The notes: generated by a model from the sequence alone, not told the origin. A stretch of DNA of 64,000 nucleotides from UBA4660 sp034408895 (GCA_034408895.1 JAWXCI010000045.1:1-64000); one strand, 5' to 3'. Counted from the stretch's first letter, positions 18,082 through 27,795 are shown. Made by a program: numbers and translations.

Positions 18082-18118
18082 TAGAAATTTCAACTTCACG
18101 AGGAGACCTGAAAATTTT

Positions 18119-18172
18119 GAAGCGCAGAGGTTGAATGAAAAATTCAGATTCTGCGCTTTTGTTTTTTGGTAG
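18119..18172 (+). terminator. Rho-independent terminator after the DUF3108 gene
   Basis: The outer stem AAGCGCAGA (18120-18128) pairs with TCTGCGCTT (18150-18158). An inner TTGAAT/ATTCAG pairing extends it, and TTTTGTTTTTT follows. Confidence 0.8.
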
Positions 18173-18237
18173 AATCCACATTCGGGAATCATCGCCCTAA
18201 CTTCGTGGCGGGATAACCCAAAGCAGACTTTCTTATT

Positions 18238-19254
18238 ATGAGCATGATCACTTTAAGCGAATTTATTATGGAGCAGCAGGCGGATTTTCCCTACGCATCG
18301 GGGGACCTCACGCGGCTTCTTGCCGATATCGGAATTGCCTCGAAAATTGTGAATCACAAAGTGAACAAGGCTGGGCTTCAGGATATACTTGGTTCCGTAG
18401 GCACGACCAATGTGCAGGGCGAAACTCAAATGAAACTGGATGTGTTTGCCGATCATGCCTTGCTCAACGCAGTGCGCTGGGGTGGACAGGTGGCAGGTGC
18501 CGCAAGCGAGGAAAACGAGCGCTATTTCGCATTCGACAGTGAACTGTGCCGCAAAGCCAAGTACGTTGTGCTTTTTGATCCCCTCGATGGTTCATCGAAC
18601 ATTGATGTGAACGTGAGCATTGGAACCATCTTCTCCGTGTTCAGGCGAAAAAGCAGCGTGGGTGATTTGGCCAACGTTAATGATTTCCTGCAACGAGGAA
18701 TCGAACAGGTGGCTGCTGGTTATGTGATCTATGGTTCAAGCACAATGCTTGTTTACACCACAGGTCATGGGGTAAATGGTTTTACACTCGACCCCAGCAT
18801 AGGCGAATACTGCCTCTCACACCCCGCGATGAAAATACCGGAGGACGGAAAAATTTACAGCATTAACGAAGGCAATTTCTACAGTTCGCCAATTGGAGTG
18901 CAAGCCTACATTGAATGGTGCAAACAAACAGACAAGAAAACCGACCGACCTTATAGTGGACGTTACATAGGTTCGCTGGTGGCGGATTTTCACCGCAACC
19001 TTATCAAGGGTGGTATCTACATCTATCCGGCTACTGAAAAATCTCCTGACGGAAAACTACGCTTGCAGTATGAATGCAATCCGCTTGCTTTTATCGTGGA
19101 GCAGGCAGGTGGTAAGGCGTCAACAGGTCAAAGCCGCATAGTGAATATCCAACCCAAGAACCTGCACCAGCGAGTGCCGTTTTTTATTGGTTCAAAAAAC
19201 ATGGTGGAGAAGGCGGAGGAGTTTTTAGTGGCGGAGGTGAAGGTGGAAAGTTGA
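18238..19254 (+). CDS. fbp: fructose-1,6-bisphosphatase class I
   Basis: A gluconeogenic phosphatase (fructose 1,6-bisphosphate to fructose 6-phosphate), cytoplasmic and Mg-dependent. At 338 residues the length is that of class I enzymes. Metal and substrate residues are visible: GAASEEN (E-E pair), VVLFDPLDGSSNIDVN (D-P-L-D-G-S-S, the family signature), RYIGSLVADFHRNL, and LRLQYECNPLAFIVEQAGG with the metal-binding Glu. The ATG at 18238 gives MSMITLSEFI, matching relatives. No neighbour shares the pathway. Confidence 0.96.
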   Translation: MSMITLSEFIMEQQADFPYASGDLTRLLADIGIASKIVNHKVNKAGLQDILGSVGTTNVQGETQMKLDVFADHALLNAVRWGGQVAGAASEENERYFAFDSELCRKAKYVVLFDPLDGSSNIDVNVSIGTIFSVFRRKSSVGDLANVNDFLQRGIEQVAAGYVIYGSSTMLVYTTGHGVNGFTLDPSIGEYCLSHPAMKIPEDGKIYSINEGNFYSSPIGVQAYIEWCKQTDKKTDRPYSGRYIGSLVADFHRNLIKGGIYIYPATEKSPDGKLRLQYECNPLAFIVEQAGGKASTGQSRIVNIQPKNLHQRVPFFIGSKNMVEKAEEFLVAEVKVES

Positions 19255-19478
19255 TCGGACCTCTTTCCGCATCACGGTTTTTTCATGACGTGCGGTTTGG
19301 ATAAGGTTCGGGAAAAGTAGGTCAACCGCACTTTCGTTTAAACCATGCTCCGGATTTTATTTCTAGCGTGCGGGTCTTTTTTTCATCGGGAAAGCGTGCA
19401 CAATGAGCAATTGGCAACAAGCAAAAATTCACTCGCCAGGAAACTGACTATCCCATTTTCATCACCTTGTTAGATGAA
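19255..19478. other. non-coding stretch beyond fbp
   Basis: I see no gene, terminator or clear repeat in these 224 bases. They lead directly into the decayed T9SS remnant and may include more of its debris. Confidence 0.4.
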
Positions 19479-19945
19479 TCACAATTTCACGAGTTGCTGC
19501 GCTGGTTGGTTACCCACCTGATAGAGGTAGGCGCCTGCAGCAAGTGCGCTTAGGTCGAGCAGCACATGATCAAATGCACGGCCCACTTTCAAAGTTCGCA
19601 CAATGTTGCCTTGCAGATCATAGATGTTGAGGTCGTCTACGTTCACACCATCGTGTAGCGTGTAGTCAATGCTGATGGAGTTTGATCATCGAGGTCGAAC
19701 AGGTGTTCAGAAATGTAGTGCGCATGGAAATTGTAATTTATCCATCCACCACCGGACCAAGAACAGGAAGGGCATTGCAATCAATTGTTTTCCAAAGTGA
19801 AAAGTCTGTATCGTAGATAAATGAATCTGTTGTTTTCATTGGTGGTTACCTGAACATATTTCATCCCGGATGCGTCAAGGTTTACCATGTAGAAAAAGTA
19901 TTGGTCGGTCTAGATGTCAAATGCATGCAGTTCGGTACTCTGAGC
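19479..19945 (-). pseudogene. remnant of a T9SS-secreted protein (C-terminal part)
   Basis: Read on the minus strand, the 3' 160 bases still encode a normal type A sorting domain: NIYDLQGNIVRTLKVG, then LSALAAGAYLYQVGNQPAQQ and ...LVKL, then TGA (19479-19481). Upstream, about 90 codons of secreted-protein character (STELHAFDI, TDQYFFYMVNLDASG, YDTDFSLWKTIDC) are spread over different frames and interrupted by TAG at 19910-19912. At least two frameshifts are needed. No start is left; a piece of an unrelated dehydrogenase gene abuts its upstream end. Confidence 0.7.
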
Positions 19946-20199
19946 TTTGTTTTTTTCCAACGGCCTCCACCACACCCGCGAAGTCGGAACCGGTGCTGGC
20001 ATGACGCAGGCGCGGCCATCCCACAAAAAAAGCGGAATATGTATGGCTTGCCCCACAACGCACCACAGTCCGTGCGATTCACGGTGGCGGCATGAATGCG
20101 AATAAGTAATTGATTGTCCTTCGGTATTCGAACAGGCACCTCGCGGATGCTCAATACTTCTGGCGGATCGCAGGCGGAACGAATGGCGGCTTTCATCAT
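19946..20199 (-). pseudogene. 5' stump of a zinc-type alcohol dehydrogenase / quinone oxidoreductase
   Basis: The stump begins MMKAAIRSACDPPEVLSIRE and continues with RIHAATVNRTDCGALWGKP. This is the GroES-like N-terminal domain of NAD(P)H-dependent MDR oxidoreductases. At the run of seven T (minus strand, near 20025) the frame shifts. The next frame continues with GWPRLRHASTGSDFAGVVEA, the expected following motif, and then homology stops. About 75% of the gene, including the Rossmann domain, is missing. Its cut end joins the T9SS remnant, which points to a deletion that fused two dying genes. Confidence 0.75.
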
Positions 20200-20402
20200 A
20201 AGGGTTTATGGACGCGCAAGGAGTTGGAGTAGTTACCTAGAAGAAATTAAATGAGATGAGACTTTGGTTTCGGATAATGGAGAAAAGATTTGTGTGGCTA
20301 AATACGAGATGAATCTTTCGCATCATTACTTCTTGCAACATTGGCTCTTTGAGTTTTACATTTTCCTAATCTTCTAAAGTAATTATCAACCCCTCTTATT
20401 GC
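20200..20402. other. non-coding spacer before the ribosomal operon
   Basis: AT-rich, no gene seen. It would hold the promoter of the dead dehydrogenase on the minus strand. Confidence 0.4.
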
Positions 20403-20440
20403 AACAAAAAACCCCAGCGAATTTCTTCACAGGGGTTCCT
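20403..20440 (-). terminator. terminator of the rpsF-rpsR-rplI operon
   Basis: On the minus strand GAACCCCTG (bases 20439-20431) pairs with CTGGGGTT, followed by TTTTTTG. It sits just past the rplI stop and has the order expected for an intrinsic terminator. Confidence 0.75.
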
Positions 20441-20467
20441 GATATTTTTTACTGGCAGGGCTTGCTT

Positions 20468-20914
20468 TTATTCTGCCACTACCTCAAACTTCACAATGGC
20501 GGTAATGTCTTTGTGAAGTTTCACTTTTGCTTCGTAGTTGCCCAGCATCTTTATGTGATCATCAATAAGGGAGATGCTTTTACGGTCAATAACATGACCG
20601 GCTTTGGCCAATGCTTCGGCAATCTGGATGGTATTTACCGAACCGAAAATTTTTCCTGTATCCGATGCCTTGGTGCCTATTTTCAATTCCAATGCATTGA
20701 GTTGATCAGCAATTTCCTGGGCGTTGCCAAGTATTTTCGATTGTTTGTGGGCGCGTTGTTTCAGGTTCTCAGCGTGCATTTTTCTGGCGCTGGCAGTGGC
20801 CACTGTGGCAAAGCCGCGGGGTATTAGAAAATTGCGGGCATAACCGGGTTTCACGTTTACTATTTCGTCTTTGGCGCCCAGTTTTTCTATTATTTCTTTC
20901 AGTATTACTTCCAT
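20468..20914 (-). CDS. rplI: 50S ribosomal protein bL9
   Basis: 148 residues with the standard L9 layout. The N-terminal 23S-binding domain has MEVILKEIIEKLGAKDEIVNV and the GYARNFLIPRGFA signature. A long connecting helix (residues about 40-75) and the C-terminal domain (KIFGSVNTIQIAEAL) follow. It is the last gene of the rpsF-rpsR-rplI operon, the usual order in Bacteroidota without ssb between. Confidence 0.98.
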   Translation of the reverse strand: MEVILKEIIEKLGAKDEIVNVKPGYARNFLIPRGFATVATASARKMHAENLKQRAHKQSKILGNAQEIADQLNALELKIGTKASDTGKIFGSVNTIQIAEALAKAGHVIDRKSISLIDDHIKMLGNYEAKVKLHKDITAIVKFEVVAE

Positions 20915-20938
20915 GGTGTGTTCCTCCTGGTTAGGTTA

Positions 20939-21199
20939 TTATTTCAACATATCGGCCACGTACGGCATAAGGGCAAGGTGGCGGGCTTTCTTGATGGCCT
21001 GGCTCACTTTGCGTTGATATTTCAACGATGTTCCGGTGATTCTGCGCGGCATTATTTTGCCTTGTTCGTTGCAGAGTTTTAGCAGGAAATTGGCATCCTT
21101 GTAATCAATGTATTTGATGCCGTGTTTCTTGAAGCGGCAGTACTTGGCCTGCTTGGTTTCAATGTCAATGGGGTTGAGGTATCTTATTTCTTCAGCCAT
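20939..21199 (-). CDS. rpsR: 30S ribosomal protein bS18
   Basis: 86 residues. The N-terminus is slightly extended (MAEEIRYLNPIDIETKQAKY), as in Bacteroidota. The core has CRFKKHGIKYIDYKDANFL and the rRNA-binding segment KIMPRRITGTSLKYQRKVSQ. It binds uS11/bS6 in the 30S platform. It lies 27 bp after rpsF and 24 bp before rplI. Confidence 0.98.
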   Translation of the reverse strand: MAEEIRYLNPIDIETKQAKYCRFKKHGIKYIDYKDANFLLKLCNEQGKIMPRRITGTSLKYQRKVSQAIKKARHLALMPYVADMLK

Positions 21200-21226
21200 A
21201 ATTTCTATCTGTTTTAGGTAGTGGGT

Positions 21227-21607
21227 TTATGCTTCGGCCCTTGCCTCGGTGCGGGTTTGAGCAGGTTGTTCGTTTTGTTCCCTGCCTTTGGCCCTGCGGC
21301 TTTCGGCATAAAGGAGGTGGTACTTCTCCATTTTGGTAGTGAGGAAGCGGAGTATGCGCTCGTCCCTGCTAAATTCAACTTCCAGCAGGTTTACTACATC
21401 TCCTTTGGCTTCGTACTCGAACAGTTGATAGAAACCGGTTGTTTTTTTCTGGATAGGATAGGCCAGCTTGCGCAGGCCCCAGTGGTCCTCAAATTTGGAT
21501 ACAGCACCTTTTCCTTTCAAAAACTTCCTGAACTTATCTACTGTTTCCGCCACCTGATCATCAGATAGCACGGGGGTAATGATGAAAACAGTTTCGTAAC
21601 GATTCAT
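21227..21607 (-). CDS. rpsF: 30S ribosomal protein bS6
   Basis: 126 residues. The start MNRYETVFIITPVLSDDQV and the later WGLRKLAYPIQKKTTGFYQL are diagnostic. The C-terminal tail is charged (RRAKGREQNEQPAQTRTEAR), as often in this phylum. It is the first gene of the operon; its leader (21608-21660) is AT-rich directly before the ATG. Confidence 0.98.
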   Translation of the reverse strand: MNRYETVFIITPVLSDDQVAETVDKFRKFLKGKGAVSKFEDHWGLRKLAYPIQKKTTGFYQLFEYEAKGDVVNLLEVEFSRDERILRFLTTKMEKYHLLYAESRRAKGREQNEQPAQTRTEARAEA

Positions 21608-21757
21608 GTGTTGTTTTGATTGTTTATTTAAATTTTGGGAGCGCGAATATAGCAGGAGTTGGGTGTGTGGGGAGAAATTTTTTGTCGGGATGGAAAATCG
21701 CAGCAGGCCACTGCTGTTGAATCATTCTATTTCCGGTTGTTCTCTGTTGCCGGAGTC

Positions 21758-22444
21758 TTACCCTTTCTCCCGAACCAATTTATCTCCCAGCAGCAGGATA
21801 AGCCTGAACCCAATATCGGGTTCGATGCGCACGGTATTGCTCCTTTGCACCAACCCTTCGGTATCATCTCTTCGCCATTCATGATAAATGGCCATACCCA
21901 CCAGTGGTTCCATTCCAAAACGAAAAGTGGCGCCCTGCCAACCGATGCGAATGACAATTCCGGTGGCATCAATTTCCCGATTTATGACAGGTTCAGCGAA
22001 TGAAATATGCGGATAGCCCAAAGAGTCAGGCGGATAAACAAGAGTAACGTTTGTGATATGTTGTTTGGATCGAAGTCCATAAAACTCCAGTGAAGTGTAA
22101 AGGCCATGCAACGACCGGCTTGGTTTGGGAAAGAAATACCTCCTCACTTCAGCCCTCATTTTTCCGCCTCCAAGTTGTGTTATACAATCAAATGGAAAAT
22201 GACTGGACGGACATGGCGGTTCCCACAACAAAAAATGAAGTCCTCCCTGTATGGAGTAACGGGAATTCAACTTCACTTCCACATCAATCCCTGAACAGGG
22301 ATGAAAAGGATGACTCGATCCGATAATAGATGGTTTGATGGCCCATGTTGGCAGGAAATAATCGGTGGTGTCCTCTTGCCCTATGGATTAAATAAAGGAC
22401 AAAAGAAGAAGCAGAATGAACGGGATGATTTTCTTGTTAATCAT
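21758..22444 (-). pseudogene. outer-membrane-type protein with an in-frame TAA in its signal peptide
   Basis: The ATG at 22444 begins a good signal peptide (MINKKIIPFILLLLLSFI). The 19th codon is then TAA (22388-22390), and the same frame resumes at once with SIGQEDTTDYFLPTWAIKPS and stays open for 209 codons to 21758. A single CAA or AAA to TAA change explains it. The body looks like a beta-rich envelope protein: alternating hydrophobic strands, and VNREIDATGIVIRIGWQGAT-like segments. I do not recognise the family. No useful restart codon lies soon after the stop, so an exported product is not expected unless TAA is read through. It lies 52 bp downstream of topA. Confidence 0.65.
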
Positions 22445-22496
22445 ACTATCAATACACACAGGCAATTCACTTACCCGAAGGCTCAGATTGCGATTG

Positions 22497-24917
22497 CTAT
22501 TCTGGTTTCTTCTTCCGCGCAGCTTTCTTAACCGGAGCCTTTTTCACAGCCGCCTTCTTCCCGAATCTTCCTCTTTTCTCTTTTTTGGGAAGCAGGTCTT
22601 GTTCAGCCATTGCCGCCAAAATTTCTTCGATAGAAATTTTTTCCGGGTCGGCTCCTTTTGGCAATTTGTAGTTTTCGGAACCACTCTTTATATAAGGGCC
22701 AAATCGTCCTTTGATGACTTTGACATCCGGGTGCGAATCAAACTTCTGGATTTCGTTTGCAATCACCCCATTGATTTTATCTTCCAGCAACCGAATTGCG
22801 CGGTCGGTTTCAATAGTATAGGGGTCGTCTCCTTCTTTTGGCTTTAATGATGCATAGGTGGTGCCCCATTTTACAAACGGCCCGAACCTGCCTAGGCCAG
22901 CACTTATGGATTGTCCCTGCCACTCGCCCAAGGTGCGCGGCAGTTCAAAAAGTTTTAATGCTTCTTCAAGGGTGATGGTGCCAATGCTTTGCTCTTTACG
23001 CAGTGATGCAAATTTTTTCTTCTCGTCATCGCTAGCACCAATTTGCACAACGGGTCCAAAACGCGCAATGCGCACAATCACGTTTTTGCCGGATACTGGA
23101 TCCACACCCAGATCGCGTTCGCCCGATTGGCGGCTTGCACTTTCCAATGTTTCCTCCACATTTTTGTGGAAAGGAAAATAGAAGCGCGTCATCATTTCCT
23201 GCCACGAAAGTTTTCCTTCAGCTATGTCATCAAACTCGGCTTCTACTGCGGCAGTGAAACCGAAATCGAGAATGCGAGGAAATTGATCCACCAAAAAATC
23301 ATTCACCACAATGCCTATATCCGTGGGGAAAAGTTTAGATTTCTCAGCACCGGTCATCTCGGTTTTTTCTTCAGACCGCACCACGGCCCTCTCCAAAGGT
23401 GAGGATGAAGTGGCAGCACCTTTGTGAGCGGGGCCGTCCAAAGTGAGCACCTCGTACTTGCGCGAAATACCTTCCTTGTCCTTCTTCTCAATATACTCGC
23501 GTTGTTGTATAGTGGAGATGGTGGGTGCGTATGTAGAAGGCCGACCGATGCCCAGTTCTTCCAATCTTTTTACGAGCGATGCTTCCGTGTATCGTGCAGG
23601 TTTTTGGGTGAAGCGCTGGGTGGAAATAATTTCAGCAAGCGCAAGTTTTTGCCCGATAGTAAGTGGTGGAAGCAGGCCGCTGTTTTCTTCCTCGACTTCA
23701 TCGTCTGAGCCTTCCATATATACTTTCAGGAAGCCATCAAATTTTATCACCTCACCTTTTGCAAGAAGCACATCCTGCATCGTGCTTATTGAAACAGTCG
23801 CGGTAGTTTTCTCCAATTCAGCATCTGCCATTTGCGATGCGAGCGTGCGTTTCCATATCAAATCGTAAAGACGCTGTTCGCTTGCATCCCCTGCCACTTC
23901 ATGCACACTCATTTCCGTAGGGCGAATGGCTTCGTGCGCTTCCTGAGCACCTTTACTTTTTGAAGTGAATTGACGTGTCTTTGAATATTGAGAACCGTAA
24001 GATGTTGTGATTTCATTTTTGGCAGCATCCAGCGCGAAGTCGGAGAGGTTCACACTATCTGTACGCATGTATGTAATCTTACCACTCTCGTAAAGTTTTT
24101 GCGCGACCACCATGGTGCGGCTCACACTGAAACCAAGTTTTCTTCCTGCTTCCTGTTGCAATGTTGATGTGGTGAAGGGTGCAGCAGGTGTGCGTTTGGC
24201 AGGTTTGGTTTCAATGTTTGAAATAGAAAATTCTGCCCCTTTGCATTTGGAAAGAAAATCAAAGGCCTCTTCGGAGGTTGATAATCTTCTGGCAAGATCG
24301 GCTTTCAGGATTGCTGTACCCAAATCAAAATTTCCGCGAACATTGTAGAACGATGAAGTCTTAAATTGATCAATCTCGCGTTCGCGTTCAACGATGATTC
24401 TTACAGCAACACTTTGCACACGGCCTGCACTTAATCCTTGTCTTACTTTTTTCCAGAGCACCGGAGAAAGTTCGAAACCCACCAGGCGGTCGAGCACTCT
24501 TCTTGCCTGTTGTGCATTCACTAAATCAATATCAATAGTGCGGGGATTTTCAATTGCTTTTTGAATGGCCGACTTAGTTATTTCATGAAACACGATACGC
24601 TTGGTGTTGGCAATGGGGAGGCCGAGCGCTTCGGCAAGATGCCATGAAATGGCTTCTCCTTCGCGGTCTTCGTCAGTGGCAAGCCACACTGTTTCGGCCT
24701 TCTTCGCGGCTTTTATCAGTTCCGCAACCACATCTTTTTTGTCCTCACTTATTTCATACACCGGCTCGAAGTTGTTGGCCACATCGATAGCTACATCGCT
24801 TTTGGGCAAGTCACGAACATGGCCGTAGCTCGACTTCACTACGAAATCTTTTCCGAGGTATCCCTCAATGGTTTTTGCCTTGGCAGGCGACTCAACTATG
24901 ACTAGATTTTTACTCAT
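22497..24917 (-). CDS. topA: DNA topoisomerase I
   Basis: This type IA enzyme relaxes negative supercoils. 806 residues: an N-terminal Toprim domain (NLVIVESPAKAKTIEGYLG, then ATDEDREGEAISWH), the catalytic Tyr in GKITYMRTDSVNLS, the RVQSVAVRIIVERE motif, and C-terminal repeats (RFGPVVQIG, RFGPFVKWG, RFGPYIKSG) in place of zinc ribbons. It ends in a lysine/alanine-rich tail (KKAAVKKAPVKKAARKKKPE) that probably binds DNA. The start at 24917 (MSKNLVIVE) is standard. Confidence 0.97.
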   Translation of the reverse strand: MSKNLVIVESPAKAKTIEGYLGKDFVVKSSYGHVRDLPKSDVAIDVANNFEPVYEISEDKKDVVAELIKAAKKAETVWLATDEDREGEAISWHLAEALGLPIANTKRIVFHEITKSAIQKAIENPRTIDIDLVNAQQARRVLDRLVGFELSPVLWKKVRQGLSAGRVQSVAVRIIVEREREIDQFKTSSFYNVRGNFDLGTAILKADLARRLSTSEEAFDFLSKCKGAEFSISNIETKPAKRTPAAPFTTSTLQQEAGRKLGFSVSRTMVVAQKLYESGKITYMRTDSVNLSDFALDAAKNEITTSYGSQYSKTRQFTSKSKGAQEAHEAIRPTEMSVHEVAGDASEQRLYDLIWKRTLASQMADAELEKTTATVSISTMQDVLLAKGEVIKFDGFLKVYMEGSDDEVEEENSGLLPPLTIGQKLALAEIISTQRFTQKPARYTEASLVKRLEELGIGRPSTYAPTISTIQQREYIEKKDKEGISRKYEVLTLDGPAHKGAATSSSPLERAVVRSEEKTEMTGAEKSKLFPTDIGIVVNDFLVDQFPRILDFGFTAAVEAEFDDIAEGKLSWQEMMTRFYFPFHKNVEETLESASRQSGERDLGVDPVSGKNVIVRIARFGPVVQIGASDDEKKKFASLRKEQSIGTITLEEALKLFELPRTLGEWQGQSISAGLGRFGPFVKWGTTYASLKPKEGDDPYTIETDRAIRLLEDKINGVIANEIQKFDSHPDVKVIKGRFGPYIKSGSENYKLPKGADPEKISIEEILAAMAEQDLLPKKEKRGRFGKKAAVKKAPVKKAARKKKPE

Positions 24918-25141
24918 TCAATCCATTTGTTGATTTGACGATTTCGCGATTTGTTGATTGTTCAACGCCACTGCACGAAATCATCAGTTGGTTTCAATTT
25001 CCACAGACACTCAGCCACTCGAAATACTTCTCAACTGAAAAATGTGCCGCGCTTTTTTTGAAGGCGGTAAATGTATAGGAGTCAAAAAGTGGAGCTATGA
25101 AGGTGAAATTGTGCAAATCTTGAATTGCTTTTTTTTGCATC

Positions 25142-25807
25142 ATGACCCAGGCATTAGGCACAAGAAGAGAATGGCTTTTCATCATCCTCGCAGGATTTTT
25201 CATCACCAATGCTGTGACGGCTGAGTTAATTTCAAACAAGCTTTTTCAAATCGGGCCGTTCACCACCATCGTAGGAATTCTTCCGTGGCCCGTTGTTTTT
25301 CTTGTTACTGATTTGCTCAACGAGTTTTATGGAAAGAAAGCAGTGCGTAGGTTGTCGTGGATCACTGCCGGGTTAATTGCATATTGCTTTGTGATTGTGG
25401 TTTGCGCGATGCAACTGAAATCTGTAGGTGGCGCTACCGATGAGCAATACAATGCTGTCTTCGGGCAGGCACCGTGGATTATTGTGGGGAGCATCATCGC
25501 ATTTCTTTTTGCCCAACTTCTCGATACCACATTGTTCGCATACCTAAAAACTAAAACCGGGAACCGGATGATTTGGCTTCGGGCGACAGGCTCCACTTTT
25601 ATCTCACAATTCTTCGATACGTTTATTGTTGCCTACATTGGTTTTGTCTTGCCGGGTAAATGGTCGTGGGACTTGTATTTCGAAATCACACCGGTGAGCT
25701 ACGCCCTGAAACTGATCATCGCTCTTGCACTCACACCACTTATTTATGTGGGGCATTTTGGTATAAGGCGATATTTGAAGGAGCATCATGTCATCCCTCC
25801 TGAGTGA
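25142..25807 (+). CDS. queuosine precursor transporter (YhhQ/VUT family)
   Basis: 221 residues with about six membrane helices. It has the family features TAELISNKLFQIG, a WPVVFLVTDLLNEFYGKK loop, DTTLFAYLKTKTG and a C-terminal YALKLIIALALTPLIY. YhhQ relatives bring preQ0/preQ1 into the cell for tRNA queuosine synthesis. No que genes are nearby. The gene stands alone on the plus strand between topA and the ABC-F gene, both minus. Confidence 0.9.
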   Translation: MTQALGTRREWLFIILAGFFITNAVTAELISNKLFQIGPFTTIVGILPWPVVFLVTDLLNEFYGKKAVRRLSWITAGLIAYCFVIVVCAMQLKSVGGATDEQYNAVFGQAPWIIVGSIIAFLFAQLLDTTLFAYLKTKTGNRMIWLRATGSTFISQFFDTFIVAYIGFVLPGKWSWDLYFEITPVSYALKLIIALALTPLIYVGHFGIRRYLKEHHVIPPE

Positions 25808-25820
25808 AGAAGTTGAAAGG

Positions 25821-27707
25821 TTAAACGTATTCGCTCAACTCTATCCAGCGCATACTCTTTGAATCGAGGTCGCTGGAAACTTCTCCCAACCGTTTGGAAA
25901 TTTTCAGCAGCTCGTTGTGGTCACTCACGTTTTCAGTCAGGCGGTCTTCAAGCATTTTCTCCTCCGTTTCCAGTTTCGGAATTTCGTTTTCTAACTTCTC
26001 GAATTCAAATTTTTCTTTGAATGAAAGTTTTGTCTTTTCTTTTGGAGAAAGTGTTACCGATTCTGCAATGGTGCCTTCCACTTTTGCTTTTTCCACGCCT
26101 TGTGTGGCTTTTGTATTTTGGGTAACCTCCATCTCATTCATCACCTTTCTGAAAGTGCTGTAGCTTCCAAGAATATCGCGCACATGGCCATGACCGTCCA
26201 GTACAAAAACATGATCTACCAGCTTGTCAAGAAAATAGCGGTCGTGGCTCACAATCATGAGGCAGCCGGGGTATTGCATAAGGTATTCTTCAAGGGCAGC
26301 AAGGGTAAAAACATCAAGGTCGTTGGTAGGCTCATCGAGTATCAGGAAATTGGGATTCTTCATGAGAACGAGAAGAAGTTGCAGCCGCTTGCGTTCACCA
26401 CCGCTTAATTTTTCTACGAAGGTGCTGTGAGAGTTTTTAGGGAACATGAAGCGCTCAAGCATTTGCGCAGCAGTAATAGTTTTTCCTTTAGTGAGGGGAA
26501 TAAAGTCGGCCACCTCGCGCACTGTTTCAAGTAAACGAAGGCCTTCTTTTATTGGCGTATTGTTTTGGCTGAAGTAACCGAATACAATGGTTTCGCCCAC
26601 CACCACTTTTCCACTATCGGGTTCAATTCGTTTGGTTATAAGATTCAGGAAAGTGGTTTTGCCGGTTCCGTTTCTTCCCACAAGCCCAATGGTTTCTTTG
26701 GTGCGGAATACATAGTCGAAACCATTTAGCACTTTCACCTCACCAAATTCTTTTTTCACGTTGTGCATCTCCACGATTTTGCTTCCAAGACGAGAGATGT
26801 TTATTTCAATATCCAGTTCTTCATCGCGCGTTCTTTTCCGCACTTCCTCGCGCAGGTCTTCGAAACGCGACATGCGGCTTTTGCTTTTGGTGGTGCGCGC
26901 CTGCGGCATGGTGCGCGCCCATTCCAATTCCTTTTTGAAGCGCAAGTATTGTTTATCGCGCGTGGTGGATTCAAGCGTTTCCCTTTCCGATTTCTTTTCG
27001 AGGTAGTATGAAAAATTTCCTTTGTACCGATAGATGGAATGATTCTCCAGTTCAAGAATTTCATCGGTAATGTTTTCAAGAAAATAACGGTCGTGGGTCA
27101 CCATGAAAATTGTCATGCCGGATTGGGAAAGAAATTCTTCCAGCCATTCAATCATGTCCAGGTCGAGGTGATTCGTAGGCTCATCGAGCAACACGAGGTC
27201 TGGTTCTTCAATCAGCACTTTGGCAAGTGCAATTCTTCTTTTCTGTCCGCCTGAAAGTGTTCCTACAATTTTTTCAAGGTCATGGATATCAAGTTTGCCA
27301 AGCACTTCGCGGGCGCGGGCTTCATAGTCCCACGCTCCGGTTTGGTCCATCAGGTCATGGGCGTGTTGCAATTGTTTTTCATCGTGATGTGCAATGGCAA
27401 TTTCGTATTCGCTAATGGCACGTGTCCGCGGATTATCAGCAGAGAATATATTTTCAAGAATTGTTTTGTTGTCCTCCAGCTTATGTTCCTGTTCCAGGTA
27501 CCCCAGCCGCACTTCACGGTTATAAGTAATAGTTCCACTATCAGGGGAATCCTTACCTGTAAGTAATCGCATGAGTGTGCTTTTTCCGGCCCCGTTGCGC
27601 GCCACGAGCGCCACCTTCTGCCCTTTCTCAATTCCGAACGAAAGGTTTTGAAAAAGTTGAAGAATGCCGTAAGACTTGGTGAGATTTTCTACCGAGAGAT
27701 AATTCAT
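25821..27707 (-). CDS. ABC-F family ATPase (Uup/EttA-like)
   Basis: 628 residues with two ATP-binding cassettes and no membrane segment, as for soluble ABC-F factors that act on ribosomes. Cassette 1 has the Walker A VARNGAGKST, signature LSGGQKRR and LVLLDEPTNHLD. Cassette 2 has GRNGTGKTT, LSGGERKR and FLILDEPTNDLD. Between them lies a basic linker (TTRDKQYLRFKKELEWAR). A charged coiled-coil tail (about residues 540-628, KEKFEFEKLENEIPKLE) is Uup-like. Antibiotic-resistance ABC-F function cannot be excluded, but housekeeping is more likely. Confidence 0.92.
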   Translation of the reverse strand: MNYLSVENLTKSYGILQLFQNLSFGIEKGQKVALVARNGAGKSTLMRLLTGKDSPDSGTITYNREVRLGYLEQEHKLEDNKTILENIFSADNPRTRAISEYEIAIAHHDEKQLQHAHDLMDQTGAWDYEARAREVLGKLDIHDLEKIVGTLSGGQKRRIALAKVLIEEPDLVLLDEPTNHLDLDMIEWLEEFLSQSGMTIFMVTHDRYFLENITDEILELENHSIYRYKGNFSYYLEKKSERETLESTTRDKQYLRFKKELEWARTMPQARTTKSKSRMSRFEDLREEVRKRTRDEELDIEINISRLGSKIVEMHNVKKEFGEVKVLNGFDYVFRTKETIGLVGRNGTGKTTFLNLITKRIEPDSGKVVVGETIVFGYFSQNNTPIKEGLRLLETVREVADFIPLTKGKTITAAQMLERFMFPKNSHSTFVEKLSGGERKRLQLLLVLMKNPNFLILDEPTNDLDVFTLAALEEYLMQYPGCLMIVSHDRYFLDKLVDHVFVLDGHGHVRDILGSYSTFRKVMNEMEVTQNTKATQGVEKAKVEGTIAESVTLSPKEKTKLSFKEKFEFEKLENEIPKLETEEKMLEDRLTENVSDHNELLKISKRLGEVSSDLDSKSMRWIELSEYV

Positions 27708-27795
27708 GGCGGCAAAGATGGTCTGCTCATCTTGCCCCCGGATTGGCTGATGGTAAAACTGGAATATTTAGCTCAAAAGAAATGAGAGCCGCACC

